From a bacterium (GTDB taxonomy: Bacteria; Zixibacteria; MSB-5A5; CAIYYT01), in assembly GCA_016708315.1 (NCBI GenBank), contig JADJGC010000011.1, positions 1 through 64,000 of the forward strand: a stretch of 64,000 nucleotides of DNA, in the 5' to 3' direction. Of the stretch, positions 52,827-60,090 are shown piece by piece. The translations under genes were made by a program, and so were the position numbers. Positions within the stretch are counted from its first letter, which is position 1. Each line of letters starts with the position of its first letter. The notes under the pieces were generated by a model. The model saw nothing but the letters and a program-made list of their open reading frames with translations. It was not told where the DNA came from and searched no databases.

Positions 52827-53501
52827 ATGCGAAGACAAGTACCACTTTTCATAATCATCTGTGTCGGCTGGGTGCTGTTGTTCTCAGTCTTCATTCCGCC
52901 GATGGAAAGCTGGGGAGAAGAAGCATCCCTCTTCTTCGACATCATCGCCGTATTCGCATTCTTCTTGGGCGGCGGCAATCTTATCCGCGTCCACATGATG
53001 AAGGTATCCCGCAAATCAGCAAGTTGGGGCTATTCCGTAGTTACCTTGGTTGGATTCTTAATGATGCTCTATGTCGGCTTGTTCAAGATCGGCAATCCAA
53101 TTGGTATCGGCGGGTCCATTGATGCCAAGGGTTCCTGGTTTGAGTTGATGTTCACTTTTGTCATGTCACCGTTGCAGTCGACGATGTATTCGCTGTTGGC
53201 GTTTTTCGTAGCGTCGGCATCATATCGCGCGTTTCGCGCCAAGAACACCGAAGCTACAATCTTGCTTTTGGCAGCATTCGTAATTCTGCTTGGGCGTACT
53301 CCGCTCGGAATGGTGATGACTGCCTGGATTCCTGAATCATTCTCGGTATTCCAGATTCCCAATATGGCGATCTGGATTATGAACTCGCCGAACCTCGCCG
53401 GACAACGTGCCATCATGATTGGCATTGCACTTGGTGTTATTTCGATGTCACTCCGGTTGCTGCTTGGTATCGAGCGCGGATACCTTGGGCAGGAGAAATG
53501 A
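52827..53501 (+). CDS. Cassette B gene 2: polytopic membrane protein
   Basis: 224 aa from the ATG at 52827. Five to six TM segments and the family motifs SPLQSTMYSLLAFFVASASYRAFRAKNTEATILLLAAFVILLGRTPLG and NLAGQRAIMIGIALGVISMSLRLLLGIERGYL. It is intact. It overlaps gene 3 by 4 bases (ATGA), so translation of the two is coupled. Confidence 0.85.
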   Translation: MRRQVPLFIIICVGWVLLFSVFIPPMESWGEEASLFFDIIAVFAFFLGGGNLIRVHMMKVSRKSASWGYSVVTLVGFLMMLYVGLFKIGNPIGIGGSIDAKGSWFELMFTFVMSPLQSTMYSLLAFFVASASYRAFRAKNTEATILLLAAFVILLGRTPLGMVMTAWIPESFSVFQIPNMAIWIMNSPNLAGQRAIMIGIALGVISMSLRLLLGIERGYLGQEK

Positions 53502-54313
53502 ACGTGGGATTTGTTGTATCTGCCATAGTTGTCGGCGGCGGCCTGCTTTGGATATTTATCAGATCGTTGCGCGGCAAAGATGTTGATCGACGCATCGTGT
53601 TTGGATTCGTCGGAATTACCGTTGCCTTGGCGGTGCTTTTTCAATTGAAATTCGGCGAAGTCGCTACTCCAATTGTCAAGACGCTATTCGAGAAGATTGA
53701 GACTTTACCGCCCGGCTCCAAGATCGTCATTTCCTTTGACTTCGATCCGGCAATGGCCCCCGAAGTTCTCCCGATGGCAAACTCGTTTACTCGCCACGCT
53801 CTGGCCAAAGGTCATCGAATCTACTTCTTCTCAATCTGGGCAACCGGCCAATCGCTCTTGCAAGTCACACTTCACGATATTGTCGAGAAGGAGTTTCCTG
53901 ATGCTGTCTATGGCATCGACTACGTCAATATGGGCTACAAGGCCGGTAACGAAGGCGTACTCAACGTCATCATAACCGATATCCGCAAAATGTATCCCGG
54001 TGATGTCAACGGTACTTCACTTGATTCAATACCTATGATGAAAGACGTCCACCCCTTGAAAGACATGGACCTGCTTTGTCAATCGGTGGCGGCAAACCCG
54101 GTGTCAAAGAATGGGTGTTGTTCGCTGGAGATCGCGGCAACATCCCCACCGGTGGCGGTGCAGCGGCAGTTTCGACACCGTTGCTTTATCCTTACTACCC
54201 AAAGCAACTGGTCGGTCTGCTGGGTGGAACCAAAGGTGCCGCCGAGTATGAGGCTGAGCTTATCAAACGCCATCCGCGTTTTGCCAATATCAAGACACCG
54301 GCCCTTGACATGA
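53498..54313 (+). CDS. Cassette B gene 3, 5' part (frame break near 54076)
   Basis: Starts at the ATGA overlap with gene 2. Two TM segments (one fewer than copy A), then the soluble domain: LPPGSKIVISFDFDPAMAPEVLPMANSF, YGIDYVNMGYKAGNE, DSIPMMKDVHPLKDMDLL. After MDLL (nt about 54075) homology to copies A and C stops in this frame and continues in the next (SIGGGKPGVKEW). A single base, probably a T in the CTTTG run, is missing. Residues after this point in the frame are spurious. Confidence 0.8.
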   Translation: MNVGFVVSAIVVGGGLLWIFIRSLRGKDVDRRIVFGFVGITVALAVLFQLKFGEVATPIVKTLFEKIETLPPGSKIVISFDFDPAMAPEVLPMANSFTRHALAKGHRIYFFSIWATGQSLLQVTLHDIVEKEFPDAVYGIDYVNMGYKAGNEGVLNVIITDIRKMYPGDVNGTSLDSIPMMKDVHPLKDMDLLCQSVAANPVSKNGCCSLEIAATSPPVAVQRQFRHRCFILTTQSNWSVCWVEPKVPPSMRLSLSNAIRVLPISRHRPLT

Positions 54314-54414
54314 TGGGTCCGCAGACCATGGCGCACGTAGTCATAATCTCGTTCATTATTATTGGCAACGTGTCCTACTTCCGGTCGCGTAGGAAGAAGG
54401 CCGAGAATGGCTAA
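54076..54414 (+). CDS. Cassette B gene 3, 3' part
   Basis: Continuation after the frame break: SIGGGKPGVKEWVLF, YPYYPKQLVGLLGGTKGAAEYEAEL and the C-terminal TM (MAHVVIISFIIIGNVSYFRSRRKKAENG), which align with copy A residues about 235-329. The whole gene would encode about 305 aa. Its stop overlaps the start of gene 4 by 8 bases. Confidence 0.8.
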   Translation: MSIGGGKPGVKEWVLFAGDRGNIPTGGGAAAVSTPLLYPYYPKQLVGLLGGTKGAAEYEAELIKRHPRFANIKTPALDMMGPQTMAHVVIISFIIIGNVSYFRSRRKKAENG

Positions 54415-55222
54415 TTCAACCAAAGCAATGCGACTGATTATGGCCGTCGTCGGCCTGCTGTTCATCGTAAGTTGGATTCTGAAAACCCAGTATGGTGACT
54501 CAGGCAGCAGCTGGATGGACATTCGGCAGGGCTTCCTTGTAACCTTGGCGGCATTCCTTACGCTTTCGATCTATTCGTTCTTATACGGTGATAACCCGCT
54601 CTACCGTTTCGCCGAGCACTTGTTTGTTGGTGTCTCAGCCGCGTATTGGATGTGCCAAGGCTTCTGGAGCACAATCGTAGGCAACGTTATTCCGCGTACC
54701 AGTGAGACCTTGGCGGCATATTTCCAAGTCCCATTCAAAGAGTATTCGTGGCAGTACATTGTGCCGGTCATATTGGGAATTATACTATTGATGAGACTTG
54801 TCCCGAAACTTAGCTGGATCTCCCGCTGGCCTCTGGCTTTTATCATTGGTACAACTGCCGGCTTGAATTTGCCGCGATACCTCCAGTCAGACTTCATCCA
54901 GCAGATGAACAACACCTTTATTCCGCTTTTACCCGATTGGCAGGGAATAGGGCATTTCTTCAGCTCGTTCTCTTTCTCGATGGAAGGGCAGTTTGTTCAG
55001 ATACTAACTAATGTCGTCATATTCGTTGGCGTTCTATCCGGACTGATCTATTTCTTCTTCTCCAAAGAGCACAAAGGCGCTTTCGGGGTAGCCTCGCGTC
55101 TTGGAATCTGGATATTAATGGTCACGTTCGGTGCATCGTTTGGTTATACCGTTATGGGAAGAATTTCTTTGTTAGTTGGAAGAATTAGCTTTTTGTTTCA
55201 CGACTGGTTGAATATATTGTAA
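54407..55222 (+). CDS. Cassette B gene 4: polytopic membrane protein
   Basis: 271 aa from the ATG at 54407, longer than copies A and C by an extra N-terminal TM (AMRLIMAVVGLLFIVSWIL) and a longer middle loop. The family motifs are intact: FLYGDNPLYRFAEHLFVGVSAAYW, SWISRWPLAFIIG, and YFFFSKEHKGAFGVASRLGIWILMVTFGASFGYTVMGRISLLVGR-SFL-HDWL. It is the last gene of copy B; copy C starts 6 bases later. Confidence 0.85.
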   Translation: MANSTKAMRLIMAVVGLLFIVSWILKTQYGDSGSSWMDIRQGFLVTLAAFLTLSIYSFLYGDNPLYRFAEHLFVGVSAAYWMCQGFWSTIVGNVIPRTSETLAAYFQVPFKEYSWQYIVPVILGIILLMRLVPKLSWISRWPLAFIIGTTAGLNLPRYLQSDFIQQMNNTFIPLLPDWQGIGHFFSSFSFSMEGQFVQILTNVVIFVGVLSGLIYFFFSKEHKGAFGVASRLGIWILMVTFGASFGYTVMGRISLLVGRISFLFHDWLNIL

Positions 55223-55228
55223 CACCTT

Positions 55229-56503
55229 ATGAATGACTTGAGACGAAACTTCACCAGCTTGAGATTCTTCAGAGTATTCATCCTCGCATTATTGCTGTGT
55301 GCGTTTCAATCCGCTTTCACCCAAGTAGATTCAACTCAGAATCAAAATCCGCTGACTCAGGAAAGTTCGTCGACGACACCCCTTCCGGCACCAGTGTCCA
55401 ATATTGTACTTGTGGACACGCCAAATGATGATGGCCATTCGATTACTGTGAGCTGGGACCTATCTGCCGACGATGTACCGGGATCCGACCGAGTGATGTA
55501 CTACGAGATTTATCGAGGCGGCTCCCGCGATGAGCAAGATTCGACTTGGGTTCTACGCGGCACGGCGCTCAAAGGAGTGCAGCAGTACGAGGATCGGGGT
55601 GGGCGCGACCCAAAGAAAATGGATCGGTTCTTCCCGAAGGATAAGGACTTCTACTATAAAGTGGTCGTTGCATCGTTTGATGCCAAATCGGTTGCCAGCA
55701 TTGCCGGGCCGATTCGCGCGGAAGATGATTGGTTTAATCGTACGCGTATTCCAACACTTGTCTTTACAATTATATTTTTCGTCTTGACCTTATATTTCAT
55801 TAATATTGCCAAGAAAGGCATCCACCTCTATGTCAGACCGTTGGCAGGCATTGAAGCCATCGACGAAGCCATAGGACGTGCCACAGAAATGGGGAGACCC
55901 ATTCTTTATGTGCTTGGTTTGGGAACAGCATCAGATATAGCGACTATAGCTTCGTTTACTATTCTCGGTCGTGTAGCGCGCCGTGTGGCAGAATATCAGA
56001 CTTCTATGATAGTGCCATGCTACGATCCGATCGTTATGACTGTCGCCCAAGAAACGGTAAAGACAGGTTACGCAGATGCTGCACGTCAAGATTCCTATGT
56101 CGAAGATTCAGTCTATTTCGTTACTCAATCACAATTCGCTTATGTCGCTGCGGTGAACGGCACAATGCTTCGTGAACGTCCGGCAACCAATCTCTACTTA
56201 GGCAAATTCTACGCAGAATCCTTGCTTCTCGCCGAGACTGGCGTGCTTGCAGGATCGATTCAGATTTCGGGAACTGACGAAATCGCACAGCTGCCTTTCT
56301 TTGTGGTGGCGTGCGACTATACGTTGATTGGCGAAGAGCTTTACGCCGCCAGCGCCTATCTCGGTCGCGAGCCACTATTGCTCGGAACACTTAAAGCACA
56401 AGATTGGTTTAAGGGTTTGGTTATAATAGCAATTCTCGCTGGTTTGCTGACGCGAGTGCTAGGTCAGGCCGACATCATTCACAGCTTTTTTAAGATTAGT
56501 TAG
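55229..56503 (+). CDS. Cassette C gene 1: signal peptide-fibronectin III-TM-cytoplasmic domain protein (DUF6754-like)
   Basis: 424 aa and intact. Signal peptide (to about residue 31, ending SAFTQ); linker; fibronectin III domain (50-165, with VDTPNDDG, YYEIYRG and FYYKVVVASF); TM (PTLVFTIIFFVLTLYFI); cytoplasmic domain with DEAIGRATEMGRPILYV, ILGRVARRVAEYQ, GKFYAESLLLAETG, QLPFFVVACDYTLIGEELYAASAYLGREPLLLGTLKAQD; C-terminal TM. It is the most divergent of the three gene 1 copies in the 90 residues after GRP but keeps the CDYTLIGEEL core unchanged, which marks that core as functionally essential. Confidence 0.88.
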   Translation: MNDLRRNFTSLRFFRVFILALLLCAFQSAFTQVDSTQNQNPLTQESSSTTPLPAPVSNIVLVDTPNDDGHSITVSWDLSADDVPGSDRVMYYEIYRGGSRDEQDSTWVLRGTALKGVQQYEDRGGRDPKKMDRFFPKDKDFYYKVVVASFDAKSVASIAGPIRAEDDWFNRTRIPTLVFTIIFFVLTLYFINIAKKGIHLYVRPLAGIEAIDEAIGRATEMGRPILYVLGLGTASDIATIASFTILGRVARRVAEYQTSMIVPCYDPIVMTVAQETVKTGYADAARQDSYVEDSVYFVTQSQFAYVAAVNGTMLRERPATNLYLGKFYAESLLLAETGVLAGSIQISGTDEIAQLPFFVVACDYTLIGEELYAASAYLGREPLLLGTLKAQDWFKGLVIIAILAGLLTRVLGQADIIHSFFKIS

Positions 56504-56517
56504 CAGGAGATAGTTTC

Positions 56518-57006
56518 TTGAAGCGCCAACTTCCGCTGTTATTAGTTTTCGTGTCGGGAATGCTGATGGTGGTTCAGTATTTTGTACCGTCCGAAATCTC
56601 GAACGCGACCTATGAATACCTAATCGACTGGACAGTCATTATTGGCATTTTTGCTCTTGCGCTCGGAATCTGGTCCCTGATCAAGGTCAGTGTTGAGAAG
56701 GTTCGCCGCAAAAAGTCACGATTCCCTATATACTTATGTTTCGCTAGCTGGACTCGCCGTAATGATTATTCTTGGCTTGACTCCGTCTGGCGCTGGACTC
56801 GAAGACTACACCTTCAGTCACTTGTTTCGCTACACGATGATTCCGATCCAGTCGACAATGTTCAGCTTGCTGGCGTTCTTTATTGCGTCTGCTGCGTATC
56901 GTGCATTCAGAGCCCGTTCGGTGATATCGGCGGTGCTGTTAATCGCCGCATTGGTAATGATGCTCCGCGTAATTCCGCTTGGTCCGCTATCGGTTTACAT
57001 AAATGA
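56518..57006 (+). CDS. Cassette C gene 2, 5' part (frame break near 56734)
   Basis: TTG start with CAGGAGA upstream. Two TM segments (LLLVFVSGMLMVVQYFVP, WTVIIGIFALALGIWSLI) and KVRRKKSRFPIY align with copies A and B. Then the frame is lost: the next frame reads YVSLAGLAVMIILGL as expected. One extra base near 56731-56734 is the simplest explanation. Residues after PIY in this frame are spurious. Confidence 0.78.
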   Translation: MKRQLPLLLVFVSGMLMVVQYFVPSEISNATYEYLIDWTVIIGIFALALGIWSLIKVSVEKVRRKKSRFPIYLCFASWTRRNDYSWLDSVWRWTRRLHLQSLVSLHDDSDPVDNVQLAGVLYCVCCVSCIQSPFGDIGGAVNRRIGNDAPRNSAWSAIGLHK

Positions 57007-57142
57007 CACGTCAAATTGGTTATTGTTGGTTCCGAATCTGGCAGCCAAACGACCAATTATAATCGGCGTTGGTTTGGGAATGGTTGCTACTGCCCTCAAG
57101 GTCGTTCTCGGCATCGAACGGGCATACCTGGGGAAGGATTAA
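56690..57142 (+). CDS. Cassette C gene 2, 3' part
   Basis: From about 56735 this frame carries YVSLAGLAVMIILGL, then TMIPIQSTMFSLLAFFIASAAYRAFRARSVISAVLLIAALVMMLRVIPLG and NLAAKRPIIIGVGLGMVATALKVVLGIERAYLGKD, the remaining parts of the gene 2 family. The whole gene encodes about 207 aa, slightly shorter than copies A and B. Confidence 0.78.
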   Translation: MLRRFAAKSHDSLYTYVSLAGLAVMIILGLTPSGAGLEDYTFSHLFRYTMIPIQSTMFSLLAFFIASAAYRAFRARSVISAVLLIAALVMMLRVIPLGPLSVYINDTSNWLLLVPNLAAKRPIIIGVGLGMVATALKVVLGIERAYLGKD

Positions 57143-57152
57143 GGAAGTCGCA

Positions 57153-57461
57153 GTGACACTTTACGAACGCCTATTACTTCTTGATCGTCGCTGGATATTC
57201 TTGGTACTGGCGATCGATCATTGCGGGCACTTTTGTTCCTATGATTATTCCAACGACGCCCGCATCCGAAGTCCAAGTGATTTACGACTACTTGGAATCT
57301 TGAAAGAAGGTGACTGTATCCTCGTCGCCATGGACTACGATCCGAACGCCATGGCTGAGCTTCACCCTGTCGCATATTCCGTCCTTGAGCAAGCTTTGCA
57401 AGAAAAGCTCAAAGTCATTACTCTGCACGCTTTCGCAAAATGGTGCCGGTATGGTCGATGA
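57153..57461 (+). CDS. Cassette C gene 3, 5' part (three frame breaks)
   Basis: GTG start with AAGGA upstream. The homologous path changes frame three times: DRRWIFLVLA in this frame; then IAGTFVPMIIPTTPASEVQVIYDYLES in the +1-shifted frame (57219-57299); then KEGDCILVAMDYDPNAMAELHP...LKVITLHAF back in this frame; then QNGAGMVDEALEG in the next (from about 57440). The assembled product would be about 284 aa with the family FDYDP motif as MDYDP. The clustering of breaks points to poor local sequence. Confidence 0.7.
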   Translation: MTLYERLLLLDRRWIFLVLAIDHCGHFCSYDYSNDARIRSPSDLRLLGILKEGDCILVAMDYDPNAMAELHPVAYSVLEQALQEKLKVITLHAFAKWCRYGR

Positions 57462-58005
57462 AGCACTAGAGGGCGTGATAGACTCGACTAAAATGTACTG
57501 GGGTATTGAGCCAAAGTATGGCGAGGACTATGTCTTCCTTGGGTATAGGCCGTACTATGCACTAGTCATCCTCGGTATGGGACAGAATTTCCGCGTCAAT
57601 TTTTCATCCGATTACCACAATACTCCGATTGATTCGATTCCAATGATGAAGGGCATGCAAAATTATGATGATGTCAAATGCGTGATCAGCATCTCCGGTG
57701 GCAACGTTGCTGATGCTTGGGTCGCAAATGCCAATGGTCGATACAATGTCAAAGTTGCCTTGGCTACTACTGGTGTTATGGCCGCCGACTATTACCCTTA
57801 CTATCAATCCGAGCAGATATTTGGCATCATCGGTGGTCTGAAAGGCGCGGCGGAGTACGAATATCTCGCGAATAATCCCGGCCCAGCGATTGAAGGAATG
57901 AAAGTTCAAATATTTGCTCATATCGTCATTATTGCATTCATCGTTCTCGGCAATATTGGTTTCTTTATGGACCGTCGTGCCAAGAAGAAAGCAGGCAAGA
58001 TCTAA
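57310..58005 (+). CDS. Cassette C gene 3, 3' part
   Basis: Genuine from about 57440: QNGAGMVDEALEGVIDSTKMYWG, YGEDYVFLGYRPYYALV, IDSIPMMKGMQNYDDVKCVIS, PYYQSEQIFGIIGGLKGAAEYEYL and a C-terminal TM (FAHIVIIAFIVLGNIGFFMDRRAKKKAGKI), matching copies A and B. The residues before 57440 in this frame are not coding. It overlaps gene 4 by one base (TAATG). Confidence 0.78.
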   Translation: MTVSSSPWTTIRTPWLSFTLSHIPSLSKLCKKSSKSLLCTLSQNGAGMVDEALEGVIDSTKMYWGIEPKYGEDYVFLGYRPYYALVILGMGQNFRVNFSSDYHNTPIDSIPMMKGMQNYDDVKCVISISGGNVADAWVANANGRYNVKVALATTGVMAADYYPYYQSEQIFGIIGGLKGAAEYEYLANNPGPAIEGMKVQIFAHIVIIAFIVLGNIGFFMDRRAKKKAGKI

Positions 58006-58661
58006 TGGAAACGACTTGGCTGACCATTGGCGCTCTTCTTACGGTGTTTACTTTCTCGTTTCTGTATAAGGACAATCCGTTCTACAAATTTGCTGAGCAC
58101 CTTGTTGTTGGTGTGTCGGCTGGCTATTTCGTGGTTCTGCTTATTCGTACCAACTTGGTTCCGATCATCAGCCAGAAGTTGTTTGTCGCAGACCGTAACT
58201 GGGAACTTGACCAGTGGTGGTATTTCATTCCGCTTATTCTTGGCCTAATGATGTGGACTCGCTTCTCGAAGAAGCTTGCTTGGATCAGTCGCTATCCACT
58301 GGCGCTCTATATCGGTATCGCATCTGGACTAACGATTCCATTGGAGCTCAAGAACCGGGTCGTGGAGCAACTTGAAGCGACCGTACTCAAATTCAAGTTT
58401 GATATGTCAATTCAGGACTTCCTTGGCGTGCCACAGGGCGCTTGGGATATCGTAGTGGTGATTGGCGTAATCAGTTGCCTGATTTACTTCTTCTTCTCGA
58501 AAGAGCACAAGGGTTGGTTTGGCGGCAGCGCAAAAGTCGGCATTTACACACTCATGATCGCATTCGGTGCCTCTTTCGGATATACGGTCATGGCGCGCAT
58601 ATCTCTCTTCATTCAGCGTATCCAGTACTTGCGCGACTGGATCTCAGCAATCTCTTCTTAA
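58005..58661 (+). CDS. Cassette C gene 4: polytopic membrane protein
   Basis: 218 aa and intact. FLYKDNPFYKFAEHLVVGVSAGYF, AWISRYPLALYIG, and YFFFSKEHKGWFGGSAKVGIYTLMIAFGASFGYTVMARISLFIQRIQYL-DW are as in copies A and B. About six TM segments. It ends the triplicated array; about 260 bases of AT-rich, gene-free DNA follow before the next promoter. Confidence 0.87.
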   Translation: METTWLTIGALLTVFTFSFLYKDNPFYKFAEHLVVGVSAGYFVVLLIRTNLVPIISQKLFVADRNWELDQWWYFIPLILGLMMWTRFSKKLAWISRYPLALYIGIASGLTIPLELKNRVVEQLEATVLKFKFDMSIQDFLGVPQGAWDIVVVIGVISCLIYFFFSKEHKGWFGGSAKVGIYTLMIAFGASFGYTVMARISLFIQRIQYLRDWISAISS

Positions 58662-58924
58662 ATTCGCTTTCAGAAATTAGCAAACTCTGACTTTCCCTTT
58701 GTTTCCGGTTTCGATTACGGAACCTATTATCGTTCAATGCGTAAGAAGTTACAGAGAAACGGCAATAGGGTGCTGATTCCATGTATTTCCTTTGATATTG
58801 CCGGGTAATTGTGATCGCTCACACGCCGATAAAAATTTAGAGTTTCGGAGATCTTTATCGATTATAGGGTTACGGTCATCATTGAAAAATCATCATAAAA
58901 CTTTAATAATCACAAAAAAAGTTC
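58662..58924. other. AT-rich intergenic region, no gene seen
   Basis: No coding potential on either strand. The stretch becomes very A/T-rich at 58890-58925, directly upstream of the promoter for the small basic protein gene. Confidence 0.5.
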
Positions 58925-58953
58925 TTGACAGCATAAGTTATAGGTACTAAATT
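58925..58953 (+). promoter_or_regulatory. Strong sigma70-type promoter
   Basis: TTGACA (58925-58930), 17-base spacer, TAAATT (58948-58953), preceded by an A-rich stretch (UP-like). It would drive the small basic protein gene with a leader of about 85-90 bases. Confidence 0.65.
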
Positions 58954-59047
58954 AGTTGCATCAGTACCGTTTGAGAGCCCGCGAAAATCAAGGGTTTTTT
59001 CATTTTTAGGTTGTGTCATTGTAACCTTCAGGCCATGGAAGGCGGGG

Positions 59048-59371
59048 ATGGCAAAAATTACACTAACGAAAACCAGGCGTCGGCGCAAGGATCCGGTCTC
59101 TCCTGAAGAGGCCAAGCGCAGACGGCAGGAGTACCAGCGCCAGTATTACTTGGCTCATCGCGAAAAAGCCAAGGAATATCAGCGTCAGTACAACCTGCTT
59201 CACAAGAAGAAACAGCGTGTTCCGGGTGCCAAAGGGCGCAATGCCATGGAATTTCGGCGTGACTCGGTCAAAGTGACCTACAACACGCACGATATCATGC
59301 ATTCTCCGGCTGAGAAAACGCTGAAAATGCTCCAAAAGATTATTTCCGGCGAGAAGATGTTCACAATGTAG
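59048..59371 (+). CDS. Small basic protein with two 15-aa repeats
   Basis: 107 aa with a very high content of Arg/Lys/Gln/Tyr. Starts MAKITLTKTRRRRK. Residues 28-57 are two tandem 15-residue repeats, EYQRQYYLAHREKAK and EYQRQYNLLHKKKQR (45-bp DNA period, 59129-59218), predicted to form one long basic helix or coiled coil. Cys is absent. The C-terminus is HDIMHSPAEKTLKMLQKIISGEKMFTM. A nucleic-acid- or ribosome-binding role is plausible from charge only; no family is recognised. It has a consensus-like promoter and its own terminator, which suggests high expression. Confidence 0.75.
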   Translation: MAKITLTKTRRRRKDPVSPEEAKRRRQEYQRQYYLAHREKAKEYQRQYNLLHKKKQRVPGAKGRNAMEFRRDSVKVTYNTHDIMHSPAEKTLKMLQKIISGEKMFTM

Positions 59372-59399
59372 TCTCGCCAACGGTGCCGCCAACGACGAG

Positions 59400-59450
59400 G
59401 TGCTGCAGTAAGTCTCTTTTTTAGAAATTTACTGCAGCACTTTTGTTTTT
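59400..59450 (+). terminator. Rho-independent terminator after the small basic protein gene
   Basis: A 12-bp perfect stem GTGCTGCAGTAA/TTACTGCAGCAC (59400-59411 with 59429-59440) with a 17-base loop is followed by TTTTGTTTTT. Confidence 0.9.
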
Positions 59451-59508
59451 GGTCTAAAAACACTATATTGCGCCAGTTTGAATTTAACCGAAGGAATGGG
59501 ATTGTGCG

Positions 59509-60090
59509 ATGTCACCCAAGAAACCTACTGTGAAATCGAAGAATAAATCCAAGGCGCCGGCCAAAACCGCAACTTCGAAGAAGACTATTGCGCCTGTCAA
59601 ATCCAAGAGTGCTGGAAAGACTGCCAAGGTCAGCAAACAAGTCACAGCTGGCAAAGCAGTGAAAGACCGTAAAGCAACAGAAGTTACGACTACGAAGGTG
59701 CGTGGTATTGGCGTCAGAACCAAGACCAAGGAAGACACCAGAGAGTCAAAGAAGCCGCTACCGCCGTCTGCTGATCTGAAATATTGCTACTACTTCGGTG
59801 GCGGAAAAGCTGAAGGCACTGCTTCAATGCGCGATCTGCTCGGCGGCAAGGGTGCCAATTTGGCAGAGATGACTAACCTCAGCATTCCCGTTCCAGCCGG
59901 TTTCACAATATCCACTGATGCCTGTCGACTTTTCTATGAATCCAATCTCTCGCTTCCTCGTTGGTTCGAAAAGCACATGAAAGAGATGATGGATAAGGTC
60001 GAGAAGGAGATGGGCGCGAAATTCGGTGATCCCGCAAATCCGCTTCTCGTTTCAGTCCGCTCGGCGCCAAATTCTCAATGCCCGGTATGA
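59509..60090 (+). CDS. ppdK: Pyruvate phosphate dikinase, N-terminal piece, with Lys-rich extension (frame break near 60064)
   Basis: Residues 1-88 are a Lys/Ala/Thr/Ser-rich extension (about 22 Lys; motifs KSKNKSKAPAK, KSKSAGKTAKVSK) not found in normal PPDK. From residue 90 the standard start follows: LKYCYYFGGGKAEG, DLLGGKGANLAEMTNL-IPVPAGFTI. After VSVRS (nt 60063-60064) the frame is lost; expected GAKFSMPGMMDTILNLG appears in the next frame if one G is added to the GG run. Last residues APNSQCPV are spurious. PPDK interconverts pyruvate/ATP/Pi and PEP/AMP/PPi. Confidence 0.88.
   Translation: MSPKKPTVKSKNKSKAPAKTATSKKTIAPVKSKSAGKTAKVSKQVTAGKAVKDRKATEVTTTKVRGIGVRTKTKEDTRESKKPLPPSADLKYCYYFGGGKAEGTASMRDLLGGKGANLAEMTNLSIPVPAGFTISTDACRLFYESNLSLPRWFEKHMKEMMDKVEKEMGAKFGDPANPLLVSVRSAPNSQCPV

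Larger units (their letters stand above)
47969..58661 (+). other. Three tandem copies (A, B, C) of a four-gene membrane cassette
   Basis: Copy A 47969-51552, copy B 51558-55222, copy C 55229-58661, each about 3.4-3.7 kb with the order gene1-gene2-gene3-gene4 and gaps of 5-24 bases or overlaps. Gene families are defined by conserved motifs given in the single entries. Copies are clearly paralogous but well diverged, so this is an old tandem triplication maintained by selection. Copies B and C have apparent frameshifts. Confidence 0.9.

Noticed and set aside
52190..58005. Frame breaks in the cassette considered as programmed frameshifting
   Set aside because: The break positions differ between copies, directions differ, and copy A has no break; no common slippery heptamer plus stem was found.
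47969..58661. The triplicated array considered as a prophage, secretion system or integrative element
   Set aside because: No integrase, capsid, ATPase, pilin or attachment repeats are present; base composition and gene density are like the flanks.
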